Shown here: positions 11,801 through 20,552 of the stretch, piece by piece
Layout of the letters: each line of letters begins with the position of its first letter
Numbering within the stretch: position 1 is the first letter of the stretch
DNA from: Dermatophagoides farinae
Taxonomy: Eukaryota > Arthropoda > Arachnida > Sarcoptiformes > Pyroglyphidae
Assembly: GCF_024713945.1 (NCBI RefSeq)
Contig: NW_027461522.1
Coordinates: 218,698 to 282,697 of the forward strand
Length of the DNA stretch: 64,000 nt
Direction of reading: 5' to 3'
The notes under the pieces: generated by a model
Told to the model about the DNA's origin: nothing
Databases searched by the model: none
The model's input: the letters and a program-made list of their open reading frames with translations, nothing else
Made by a program: the position numbers and the translations under genes

Positions 11801-12929
11801 ATGATAATTCCTCTTCAAGTGATGATGAACCCGTTAAACCTGTACAAAGAATTGTTATTAAACCTTCAGTTCGGAATGATTCTTCGTCCAGTGATGATGA
11901 ATCAGTTAAACCTGTACAAAGAACTGCTATTAAACCTTCAGTTCATGATAATTCCTGTTCAAGTGATGATGAACCCGTTAAACCTGTACAAAGAACTGTT
12001 ATTAAACCTTCTGTTCACAATGATTCACCTTCAAGTGACGATGAAATAGTTTTACCGAAGGGGAAGAAATTTATAGAAGTTAATGATTTTTTCGATTTTT
12101 CTTCTAGCGACGACAAAAAGAAAAATGCCAAAGATGTCAACGCTTCTATACCTAATAGCAGAAGAAAAACAAAAAAATTAATGGTTAATGATACATCAAC
12201 GGAAAAAAGCAGATAACTCCCCAAGGTTTGATGATTCTTCATCTGAAGAAGAACTTTTAAGTGCATTTGAATATCAAACTTCAGCTTCAAATCTCATCGA
12301 CTCTTTATCAAATAAAAGTGATATAAGTAATGTTGCTGTCTTGTCACGTAAAAGTAAAAAAATTCGAATTTCAAACAATGCAATCAATTTATCATCAAGT
12401 TCCGACGAAGAATTCAGAAATTTGAACAACAATGAAGTTTTGGATAAAAATCAAAACCAGCGTGTTTCAACAGAATTAGAGTTAAACGAAGAAAAAAAAA
12501 AAATGCTTAGATAATGATGTTAAAAAAGACAATCAAAAGTCGGTTACATCAAAAAAAATTAACTATTCGACTCAGATTTCAGACAATCAAATATCAGAAC
12601 AAAATTCCAATAATGCAGCGCATAAGCACCACGATCAATACGGACTCTCCCTTTCATCACCTAAAATGTCTAATTGCCAACTTAAAACGAATAACCACGG
12701 AATACACGCATCAAGCGATGTGCATGTAAGCAAAAAAGTATGTATTCGTGAGAATCAACGAACTTTTGACACAGAGTCAAGTAACGATCAATTTGAAACT
12801 CCATTATCATTTCATACCCCTTTACACGACACTGCCAGCGAAACTAGTTTCACCTGTGAACAAGACGAAAATAGAGTGAAGTTAGTCGAAGAATGCAATT
12901 TGGACGACTTCAGTTCCGAATCTGATTGA
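8839..12929 (+). CDS. Nopp140-like acidic-serine/basic repeat protein, frame interrupted by single-base insertions
   Basis: One coding unit of roughly 1,350 residues, dominated by a 24-residue repeat in which an acidic serine block (SSSSDDE) alternates with a basic block (PVKPVQRTVIKP). SSSSDDE is a textbook casein kinase 2 phosphorylation cluster. The alternation of acidic and basic segments is the architecture of nucleolar Nopp140/SRP40, but I do not see that family's conserved C-terminus, so the function is inference. ATG is at 8839 or, for the second segment, 8958. Frames change near 8932, 8975, 9617, 11179, 11250, 11616, 12206 and 12500, and every change is mended by removing one A or T. 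The unique C-terminal part (12060-12929) still has acidic serine blocks such as LSSSSDEEF. No intron-like sequence explains the breaks. Confidence 0.55.
9570..12050 (+). repeat. 72-bp coding tandem repeat, about 34 copies
   Basis: A tandem array with a 72-bp (24-codon) period, encoding SSSSDDEPVKPVQRT followed by a variable K-P/H-S/L-V-H linker. Copies are highly similar, which implies recent expansion or ongoing homogenisation. Variants fall into a few alternating subtypes (KPSVHND, KHLVHDD, KRSIHDD, KSSVHND), suggesting that multi-unit blocks were duplicated. Length changes inside units include one lost codon near 10445 and one gained near 11805, both in frame. Four single-base insertions (9617, 11179, 11250, 11616) are absent from the sister copies. 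Confidence 0.9.
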
Positions 12930-13166
12930 ACTGTTGTCTGATTGCTCATATGTTCACGCGATCAGTTATTTATTTTCATTTATAACAGCTAAGTAAAAAA
13001 ATTCACGCTACGCTACGTCTTTTTGCATACTTGAGATAGATTGATAAATATACAAAATGTTTATTTTATATTTAGATATGATTTAAGAAAGTTCCAAACA
13101 CGATCTTTGATAACACAATATAACAAGTTTATCTAGGAAAATTTCTTGTGCTACATACAGTAAAAG

Positions 13167-13579
13167 ATGTCAGATGCATGTGACAAAAAACACACGCTAC
13201 ACAAAGATTCTTTTGAAATTTCAAAAGTAGAAATAGATAAAATGCCAGAAATTCAGTCGACCGCAAATCTGATGAAGATGGAAGAAGAAAGTCAAAAGCT
13301 ATTAAAGTTGAATATGAAGGGAGGCCAGAATCACAATGCAAAAAGTCAGCACAAAAGATGACCTTAAATATAAATATGGGCAGGAGAGAAGATGTCTGTG
13401 AAACCCCATTGATACAGACACCCAATGTAACGCTAAATTCGCCTTCGTGTTTAAACCTCACGCCTCTTTCTCCGTTAATGATAAATCAAGATGCTTTGTC
13501 TTTCTCGCAGCTAGAAGAAGATTGTTTATCAGAGTGTGTGGTAAATACGCCAAGAGGCGAACTGGTCGAATGGGACTAA
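13167..13579 (+). CDS. Small unknown protein, frame change near 13250
   Basis: The ATG at 13167 opens MSDACDKKHTLHKDSFEISK, which runs out at 13361. A second frame holds RRKSKAIKVEYEGRPESQ and ends at 13579 with NTPRGELVEWD. The two join if one base is added in the AAAA run near 13248, or two bases are skipped before 13290. The C-terminal half is rich in T-P and S-P pairs (ETPLIQTPN, NLTPLSPL), possible proline-directed kinase sites. I recognise no family. The gene is the third in a row with a broken frame, on the same strand as the two before it. Confidence 0.4.
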
Positions 13580-13866
13580 ATAAAAAACTTTATTTTCAGA
13601 GATTAAATAATTTCCTTATTAAAACCATTGTCTAGAAAACTGTGAGCAAGTTTTCGGCGATACCCATTTGCTGCTTTGGCTAACTGTAGTATAACAGTTA
13701 AATTTTATAAGTTGAACTGCTAAAGACATGAAGTGATCGCTCATTCTGTAAACAGCAAACAAAGTCAGTTTCAGCTTAGGCGCAGAATAATTAAAAATCC
13801 AATACTCCGTTGTTGGACACCACCCAGTGAGTGTGTACTAGCCAATGAACACACTAACTAAGTGTT

Positions 13867-14524
13867 TTAAATGCTTGTTAGTTTGTACCCACAACAGATG
13901 ACTGGCTTCTGTTCGGTATCTTTCAGCTGAAAAGATTCTCGATAAAAGTTGTCCCGCATACTGTTATCGTTAAATTTTTCGTTTTTTTGTTTTTCTTCTA
14001 TTGACTCTGCCATAGCGAGCAAAGTATCTGACACATTTTGTTTCGAAATCGCACTGGTTTCAAAAAACAACAGCCCGTTTTCATTTGCATACTGTTGGGC
14101 TTCTTCGTATGTAACTTTTCGTAAATTTTCTCCGTCAACAAGATCTATTTTGTTTCCAATAAGTATGATCACGATTTCTGCTGGCGCAGATTGTCGCAGA
14201 TCTGACAGCCACCGAGGAATATTCATGTAGCTTTGTCGCTCAGTGATGTCGTACACCAAAAAACAACCTAAAGCCCGGCGGAAATGGCTTTTTGTGATAG
14301 ATCTAAAGCGTTCCTGCCCAGCGGTATCCCATATATAGAAAGACTTTTGTTTGCCCGACTTGGTATTTACGACGATCGTTTCAAACTCGATTCCAATAGT
14401 AGCTGAAGGCTTGTCAGGCAATTTTTTTTTTGCAAAAGACATAACCAAGTGTGTTTTTCCAACGCTGGCGTCTCCCAGAATAAGCACTGCAAACTCTTAA
14501 TCAGGCAAACTTACGCTTGTTCAT
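13867..14524 (-). CDS. Rab-family small GTPase, two exons
   Basis: A vesicle-traffic GTPase. Exon 1 is only ten bases (14515..14524, M-N-K plus one base), then a 28-nt intron (14487..14514, donor GTAAGT, acceptor TTTGCAG) leads into exon 2. The spliced start reads MNKLLILGDASVGKT, with the P-loop at residues 8-15, the switch II motif WDTAGQERF at 56-64, then GNKIDL and ETSA. SITKSHFRRALG and NIPRWLSDLRQ place it nearest the Rab2/4/11/14 group, but I cannot fix the subtype. The stop at 13867 leaves the double cysteine (VICC) seven residues short of the end. A possible further 31-nt intron (13858..13888) would end the protein as CCG, a legitimate CCX prenylation tail. An in-frame ATG at 14536 is an alternative start. 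Confidence 0.9.
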
Positions 14525-14700
14525 TGTGGCGTTCATGACAGATATGATGTCTTATAGTTGTACATTTAGCGCTGCAAAGTGTGACGACTTCAAACGAATG
14601 AAATTTTATTTCTATGATTATATTTAATCAATAAATTATTTGAACGCTTTATTTTTTTGGCAGTGCCAAAAACAATTGAAGCTGTATAACCTAAGTACAT

Positions 14701-17271
14701 CTACATGAGATCTAAAACTAAACGCTTGAGATTTCCTTGCGCGTCTATTTTAGACAGGATATAATTAGAATAGTTATTTTGTATGTGGACACAGTAAGGA
14801 ATAATATCTGGTTCTTCGAAAATTTTTTCAATAATAATGCTGTATATTCCTTGAATGAGCGTCGACGCATCTTCTGGCAAAGAGCTCACGTCGAGCTTTT
14901 GAGTCTGGAAGTTGAATAGATCGAATAAACAAGTGTTATGGGAACATTGTTTGTGTTGCACCGATATTTCGTGCGCAAAAGTGTTTAAATTCTCTATCAA
15001 GCTTTCGCGTGTAAAGCAAGCAAAGTAATTGAAACTCATAGAAAAAAATAAATGGGTTTCTACTAATTTATATTTAACGCTGTGTATACGAGCAATACAT
15101 GGAGAAATCGAGGAAAGATCGGGTTCGTAGTAAATGTTTGCCAGAACATTAGCAAGAAGCTGAATTGCATCGAGTTCTGGGAATTGGTCTAGCATTGAAG
15201 CCGAGAATATCGTTTGTTTGGTAGATATGCTGTACTTCAAGCATTCGTACCAGATTTTATATATTTCTGTTTGGTTCTTAGCTACAGAACGCGTGTATTG
15301 CCAAACATAGTTTTGATTCACGGTATAAATGAAATCAATCAGATTCATTAAACTGTTAATAAAATTTAATCCTTTCAACAATTTGCAATAATCGAGCGAG
15401 TTGGCCTTTGTGTCGATAAGGCTCAGACCCTGAATAAGAGATAGGTTGTTTATAGGGTCTCTAAGAGCTTGAATAGAGTCGAGCAAATTAGATGGCATAA
15501 AATATTCGTGCAAATTATCTTTGTTGCAAACATAGACATTTTCCACAACCTCAGACTCGTTCTCAATCACAGACTCTGCATTAAAAATAAGATTAGTTAG
15601 CTTTAAGACGGATTCTGACTCAATAAAATACAGTAACTGAAGCAGTACGTTTTCAATGTCAGACTTTCTTTTTGTCGCTTCGTCCCAGTTTTTAATGTTT
15701 AAAATAAACAACGCATGAAAAAAGATTGTGACGATAAACGAGATAAAATGACCGTTTCCCTCGTTTTTGTTTTTCGGACAAATGACGGTTTGGAAAAACT
15801 CAAACAAAACAAAAATTCGAAATGTCTCCATAGGGTTTTGAACGGGGTTAATCTTATTAGACAGATGAGCGTGAACCACATTTTCGATCTGTTCGAAAAA
15901 AATAAATGTGAAATGATACTCGCTACTTCGTACAAAACTTCGTGTGTCAGGCGTCGGACAATTGGCGCTATTTTTATATTGCGTCAACACATTATCACAA
16001 CTGCCGTTGAAAATAGAGTCAATAAGGTGTTTAATTCTTTTCTGGTAAGTTTCGATCACGTATGAATAAGAACTTGACAAACTATTCAAGTTTGAACTCA
16101 AATGTTCCGTTAAACTGTGAAAATGGAACAAGGAACCTTCCAACAAGATTTTGCATTGGGCGTAAAAATTTCGGCGAATTTCAGCATTATTGTGGACTGT
16201 ATCTAATTTAAAAACTTCGCCTCCACTCCAGAAGTAGAAATTGTACATCAGCTCTGCCCGCATAGGGATTGTACATTGATAGAGCGTGAGACAAGACAGA
16301 TGTGTTGGAACTCCCTTCCACCATATCTTAAAATTTCTAATGTCATTTCGGTAAAAAAAGTTATCTAGGTAGTAGATATATTCTAGCTGTGTAAAGTTCG
16401 CGTGATAAAAAGTTTTTGAGAGCAAAAAAAGCTCCAAAGGAAATCCTCTTGTCAAATGTATAAAGACTTGATTAGAAATTGTGGTTTCAGACTGAAGATT
16501 TTCGTACTTAACTAAGAGTTGTGAGTCCAGTTTTGTTTCAGAAATGTCTTGCCTAAGCACGCTTATGACTGCTCGCGAGAACAAGAAAGGAGTGAAATAG
16601 TAGGCTGGAATCACAGCAATTTCGGCAGAGTCGATTTTCAAAGAAACGTTCGAGTCTGGGCCGAGTTTATTCAAATTAGATTGAAACAAAACGTGGTACT
16701 TTGGATACAAGAAGTTTTCAGAAAACAAGCCAAAAAGCTTGTTGATTTTAGTTGTCAAAATGTCCTTGCGTTTGTAACTGATATGGTAGTTCAATAAATG
16801 AAAACAGATCATTTCCAAAAGAAATAACGGTTTATTCGACAGCCTAAATGTCTCAATGGCTTTGCACAAGCTAGCAGCATTCAACAATAGACAGTCTACA
16901 AAACTAGAAATCAGATCGAAATGAGCCAAACCGACCGTCAAATTTCGCATGAAATGAACAATAATTACACACCATTGCTCGCCGATAAAGCTGTCTCCGT
17001 CTGGTTGCAGTACGACCGCATTAAGCAAGACAAACAATAGCTGAATTAAGCGACTGCAAAAATTAACAGACAAAAAAGATGAATAGGTCACAAACGTAGT
17101 AATAAAAGCTAAAATATCAGTAATATCTGCCGAGTGTTTATTGTACAGTTCTTCCAAGTAATCATAGGTAATTTCGTCGCATTTGGCGAAAATCTCCAGC
17201 GATAATTCGCCATACAAACTTTTTTCTTTAGCTAACTCAAGAATAAATGATATTACTGGGTTAGACGCCAT
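14701..17271 (-). CDS. Large all-helical protein of unknown function
   Basis: About 856 residues from the first in-frame ATG (17271, MASNPVISFILELAKE). The open frame runs back to 17331, but without an ATG or a convincing splice acceptor. The sequence is rich in Leu/Phe/Tyr/Ile helices throughout, with few charges clustered and no signal peptide, which suggests a helical-repeat scaffold of the HEAT, MIF4G or exportin kind. I considered nuclear cap-binding protein CBP80 but cannot match its motifs. No catalytic residues are evident. The gene is intact over 2.6 kb, so it is probably functional and conserved. Confidence 0.75.
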   Translation of the reverse strand: MASNPVISFILELAKEKSLYGELSLEIFAKCDEITYDYLEELYNKHSADITDILAFITTFVTYSSFLSVNFCSRLIQLLFVLLNAVVLQPDGDSFIGEQWCVIIVHFMRNLTVGLAHFDLISSFVDCLLLNAASLCKAIETFRLSNKPLFLLEMICFHLLNYHISYKRKDILTTKINKLFGLFSENFLYPKYHVLFQSNLNKLGPDSNVSLKIDSAEIAVIPAYYFTPFLFSRAVISVLRQDISETKLDSQLLVKYENLQSETTISNQVFIHLTRGFPLELFLLSKTFYHANFTQLEYIYYLDNFFYRNDIRNFKIWWKGVPTHLSCLTLYQCTIPMRAELMYNFYFWSGGEVFKLDTVHNNAEIRRNFYAQCKILLEGSLFHFHSLTEHLSSNLNSLSSSYSYVIETYQKRIKHLIDSIFNGSCDNVLTQYKNSANCPTPDTRSFVRSSEYHFTFIFFEQIENVVHAHLSNKINPVQNPMETFRIFVLFEFFQTVICPKNKNEGNGHFISFIVTIFFHALFILNIKNWDEATKRKSDIENVLLQLLYFIESESVLKLTNLIFNAESVIENESEVVENVYVCNKDNLHEYFMPSNLLDSIQALRDPINNLSLIQGLSLIDTKANSLDYCKLLKGLNFINSLMNLIDFIYTVNQNYVWQYTRSVAKNQTEIYKIWYECLKYSISTKQTIFSASMLDQFPELDAIQLLANVLANIYYEPDLSSISPCIARIHSVKYKLVETHLFFSMSFNYFACFTRESLIENLNTFAHEISVQHKQCSHNTCLFDLFNFQTQKLDVSSLPEDASTLIQGIYSIIIEKIFEEPDIIPYCVHIQNNYSNYILSKIDAQGNLKRLVLDLM

Positions 17272-17404
17272 AAAATGCGGTTTCAACTCATTTCTTGCGT
17301 CTGTTAGATGAAAATTCAAATTATAAGCCAAAAATTACTACCTAATACATTTATTAAATTATAAAAGAAAGAAAAATACCCGCACGACTTTATGCACTAA
17401 CTTA

Positions 17405-19147
17405 TCAGTCTGCTATCACTTCTTCGTCAACAAGGTTATCACTATCGTCGTTAGAGCTATAGTTAGAGTCGTTCATTACCTCGGGCTTGTGGCTGTTTAG
17501 TTCATCCAAAGAAGTAAATATTTTTCCAGCTCCCAGACTCAAAATCATACCTTCTTTAATTTTACTTATATCTTCAGCAACGAAGTCGAATTTGGTTGGA
17601 TCCAGGTATTTTAAAACACACCTGATGTATTGACACATAAAAACTCCGCAATCTAGAGAGCCCGCGTTTTGTTGAGGCAAATCGGATACCACTATTTTTT
17701 TCCAAGCAGTGAGCTCATAATCGAAATCTTTTTCACGCTTTGACTTATAATAGAGAATAAATTTAACCAAATATTCTATTACAGCGAATCCTGGCCGCAA
17801 CGCGATGTCTTGTTCTGCGGCAGAAAGTGAAAATCGAAGCCCATACTCACTATTGGAAAGCAGTTTTCGCACACCAGCAGAGTATTGCGACTGAGTGGAA
17901 TCGAGCCAATACACCTTTTTGTTTTTCACGTCAGCAACCAATAATATCCAATGCACGGAAAAATAATTGTAAGGAAAACAAAGGAGTGAATAGTCGTCTA
18001 AATTTACGTTTGCTCGCTGCAGATATTTGTGTAAGCGTTCAAAGACTTCAATGCACTTTTCCCTCACTTTCAAGCTAGCCATGATTCTCTTGATTTCAGA
18101 CTTCCATGAACTCATGTTTGAAGGTAATACAATGTTGTCAGACAAAACTTGTTCCTCTTGGTTTGGTTTTGCTTGAAACGCTATGTCGAACTGGTTCATA
18201 TAATCTGTTTCGAATACATACACTTCTTTCGATTCATAGTGCTCTTTGAGCAGCGATATGTAAATATTAATAACGTCCGCGTTCAATTCTGTTTGTAAAC
18301 GTGACATGATCTGACTATTTTCGTTTTTTGAAACACTTTTGGTGTTTGCAAAACGGAGCATCAAACCATCTGGCTGAAGACATCTCAACAAAGTTTTATA
18401 TAAATAAGGATATTTATTGTTGCACATGATGGACTTTGAGTCTGGAGAGACATCCAGATAATGTAGTAAAAGTTCTCTGTTAAATTCCCGGTGTTTTCCA
18501 GCAACCCACTCGTCTAGGTCATTTTCAACAAAGCGAGCGCGTACGATAGATGCAAACCTTTTTAGTACACAGTTTACGCCCTCATTGCAGCGTTTCAAAA
18601 AATAATTAAACTCTATTATTTCTTTTAGCATATATATAGTAGTAATCGAATTCGAATAGCTGGAATCCACTCTGATTGAAAGAAAGTCCAAATCGTCGAA
18701 GTGGAAACAGTAAAAACAATTCTCCACCAACAAGTCCGAATTCGTAGCTGCTGTGGTGTTTTGTTTATCCATCTTACTGATCAAAACAGTATTTGTTGAC
18801 AGTTCAATATCTGTTTTTTCTTTAATTTTACGGTTTATCTTGCTTTTCGAAAGTTTAGATTCGTAACGCGAATGCAAGTTTTTTGTTTCGTTATCACTGT
18901 TTTTTTTCGCATTTCTAGAGTCTGAAAAAGTTTTAGGCTTGTAAACCAAGTCGGAACTGTACCAATAATCGTCATTTTGTTCTGCTTTTGTGTCTAGCTC
19001 GCTTTTGCTGGCTTTATAAATAATTTTTTTGTAAGCAGAAGAATCGATTATAGAACTTTTTTGCTTGGTAAGACGCTTATTTTTTCTTTCATTCTTGATG
19101 AGTGAATCTAGATCTTGATTTAAGTTGTCTGAACTATCTACAACCAT
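17405..19147 (-). CDS. Ulp1/SENP-type SUMO protease (peptidase C48)
   Basis: A 580-residue cysteine protease predicted to process or remove SUMO. The catalytic domain occupies about residues 370-540. It has His399 (VHWIL), Asp416 (YWLDST), the oxyanion Gln492/493 (LPQQNAG) and nucleophile Cys500 (DCGVFMCQY), the full C48 set in the right order and spacing. Residues 1-120 are lysine-rich and disordered (KNERKNKRLTKQKS), a likely nuclear targeting or regulatory region. The C-terminus ends in an acidic tail (SSNDDSDNLVDEEV). The gene is a single exon with its ATG at 19147. Confidence 0.92.
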   Translation of the reverse strand: MVVDSSDNLNQDLDSLIKNERKNKRLTKQKSSIIDSSAYKKIIYKASKSELDTKAEQNDDYWYSSDLVYKPKTFSDSRNAKKNSDNETKNLHSRYESKLSKSKINRKIKEKTDIELSTNTVLISKMDKQNTTAATNSDLLVENCFYCFHFDDLDFLSIRVDSSYSNSITTIYMLKEIIEFNYFLKRCNEGVNCVLKRFASIVRARFVENDLDEWVAGKHREFNRELLLHYLDVSPDSKSIMCNNKYPYLYKTLLRCLQPDGLMLRFANTKSVSKNENSQIMSRLQTELNADVINIYISLLKEHYESKEVYVFETDYMNQFDIAFQAKPNQEEQVLSDNIVLPSNMSSWKSEIKRIMASLKVREKCIEVFERLHKYLQRANVNLDDYSLLCFPYNYFSVHWILLVADVKNKKVYWLDSTQSQYSAGVRKLLSNSEYGLRFSLSAAEQDIALRPGFAVIEYLVKFILYYKSKREKDFDYELTAWKKIVVSDLPQQNAGSLDCGVFMCQYIRCVLKYLDPTKFDFVAEDISKIKEGMILSLGAGKIFTSLDELNSHKPEVMNDSNYSSNDDSDNLVDEEVIAD

Positions 19148-19392
19148 TTATTTCAGTGCCAAATCAGCGAGTTTAGTTTTTTTTCTTTGCCAAAGCAAAT
19201 TAGATAATAACGTGTATCATTTATGTCTTTCTGAGGTTGCAGAAAGAATAATATTAATTTATCTCATGTTAAAATAAATACAAGAAGTTTTAGAAATAAA
19301 AATTTTTTTTGGGTAGTTTCGTCGTGTTAACACTGCAAAAAACAATAACAGTCCATAGACAGACAACGACTTAACATTAGAAATAAAAACTA

Positions 19393-19857
19393 ATGGCAAA
19401 TAAAAAACTAGCGACCGTAGGCGTCGTCAGACTTCACAAATTACCGCATTTACTTGAAATTTCTGATTTAAAAAAATTTTTTTCGCAATTCGGGACAATC
19501 AAACGTACAATTATATGTCGAAGTGCGAAGACAGGAAACTCAAAAGGTTTTGGTTTCATTGAATTTGTGAACCCAGAAGTGGCCAAAGCCGTTACAGACT
19601 CGCTCACGAAAATTCCTTTTCTCGCTTCGTCAGTCAAGCTGACTTACACAGAAATGCCTAAAGCCGCACTTCGTTATTTGTCAGCCAAAAACTCGTTTTC
19701 TAACGTGATTCAGGAAGTGAAAAATCGCGCTCCACGAATTATAGAAAAACTCACAACTGTGACTACTCTCGAAGCGGACCAAATTAAAGATACTATGCGG
19801 AAAAAACTTATTGACTCCGGAATTCCTGTATCTTTCGAGCCTCTCACTTCGCTCTGA
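19393..19857 (+). CDS. RRM protein of the NIFK/Nop15 ribosome-biogenesis type
   Basis: A 154-residue protein consisting mostly of one RNA recognition motif: VGVVRLHKLPHLLEISDLKK (RNP2 side) and SKGFGFIEFVNPEVAKAV (RNP1), about residues 8-85. The KLPHLLEISDLKKFFSQFG segment and the F-G-T-I-K-R-T-I spacing match the NIFK/Nop15 group, which acts in large-subunit rRNA processing. The short basic tail (NVIQEVKNRAPRIIEKL) replaces the longer human C-terminus. It may work in the same pathway as the RRP5 gene at 26 kb. Confidence 0.8.
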   Translation: MANKKLATVGVVRLHKLPHLLEISDLKKFFSQFGTIKRTIICRSAKTGNSKGFGFIEFVNPEVAKAVTDSLTKIPFLASSVKLTYTEMPKAALRYLSAKNSFSNVIQEVKNRAPRIIEKLTTVTTLEADQIKDTMRKKLIDSGIPVSFEPLTSL

Positions 19858-19920
19858 CTTCAAAAAGTCATAAGACGAAATTTTTCACGAGCGATTGCAA
19901 AAAAGCTGTAAATATCCTGC

Positions 19921-20271
19921 CTACTTTTGGGTGCACGTGATTTGCTTGAACGAATTCATGACTTCGTTGATATGTTCTTTGTCTTGTTCCATGATGTTCA
20001 ACTCACTTTTCAAAAGCTCTTTCAAATCTCCTACGAGAGCTATTGTTTTTTCATACTCAGTTTTCAACGTGTTTAGCTCTTTTAGTTTACAAGATTTCAT
20101 CGCTCCCAACATTTGGTCTGATTTAGCTTTAAACTCCTCCTTCGTTTTGGTCAGTTCGCCTATTTTTTCCTTATACTCACTTATCTGGTCTGACAAAGTG
20201 TTGAATTGGTCTATTTCAGCAAAGTCAATGCTGGAATGCGTGGTTTGCGAATCAGAATATTGGAGTGACAT
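19921..20271 (-). CDS. Small coiled-coil protein
   Basis: A 116-residue protein that is nearly all heptad-like helix from about residue 20 (DQFNTLSDQISEYKEKIGEL through KSELNIMEQDKEHI). I recognise no family; prefoldin, kinetochore or tethering-complex subunits of this size look similar. It converges on the RRM gene, with 63 bases between stop codons. The reverse strand also has an open frame here, but the heptad pattern favours this strand. Confidence 0.6.
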   Translation of the reverse strand: MSLQYSDSQTTHSSIDFAEIDQFNTLSDQISEYKEKIGELTKTKEEFKAKSDQMLGAMKSCKLKELNTLKTEYEKTIALVGDLKELLKSELNIMEQDKEHINEVMNSFKQITCTQK

Positions 20272-20552
20272 ATGTTAAACAAGCGTTAATAAACAAAATA
20301 AAACATGTACGTGCAAAATTTTTTAATCTATATTATTGTACAGACGAAAATCGACCCATCACTACGGCCGCTCTGATTCTCTATTACTCGATAACCAATT
20401 ATAAGTAAATAATTATTTTTGCAATTAACAGATTTTTTTATTTTTAATCTCAATTTGTGCTGGTTCAATAAAATCAAATAGCATTTTTCTTGATTATCAT
20501 TTTCAGTGAATAGCGATACTAACGTATTCAGTTATTTAGTCGTCACAACAGC

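Noticed and set aside
9638-12049. Overlapping Leu/Met/Asn-rich open frames across the repeat array
   Set aside because: They are the +1 translation of the SSSSDDE repeat (repeated M-M-N-Q-L-N-L-Y-K-E), a mechanical result of the 72-bp period being a multiple of three.
9570-12050. CRISPR-like array
   Set aside because: Repeats are head-to-tail, coding, in frame and without unique spacers, and the genome is eukaryotic.
7620-12520. Explaining all frame breaks by short introns
   Set aside because: None of the break sites has a GTAAGT or GTATGT donor with an acceptor at the right length; sister repeat units show simple one-base differences instead.
14701-17271. Nuclear cap-binding protein CBP80 for the large helical protein
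   Set aside because: General helical composition and size fit, but no specific conserved motif could be matched.
19895-20278. Plus-strand hydrophobic open frame (Cys/Ser/Phe-rich)
   Set aside because: It is the complement of a regular coiled-coil gene; antisense of Lys/Glu-rich helices commonly gives Phe/Leu/Ser-rich frames.
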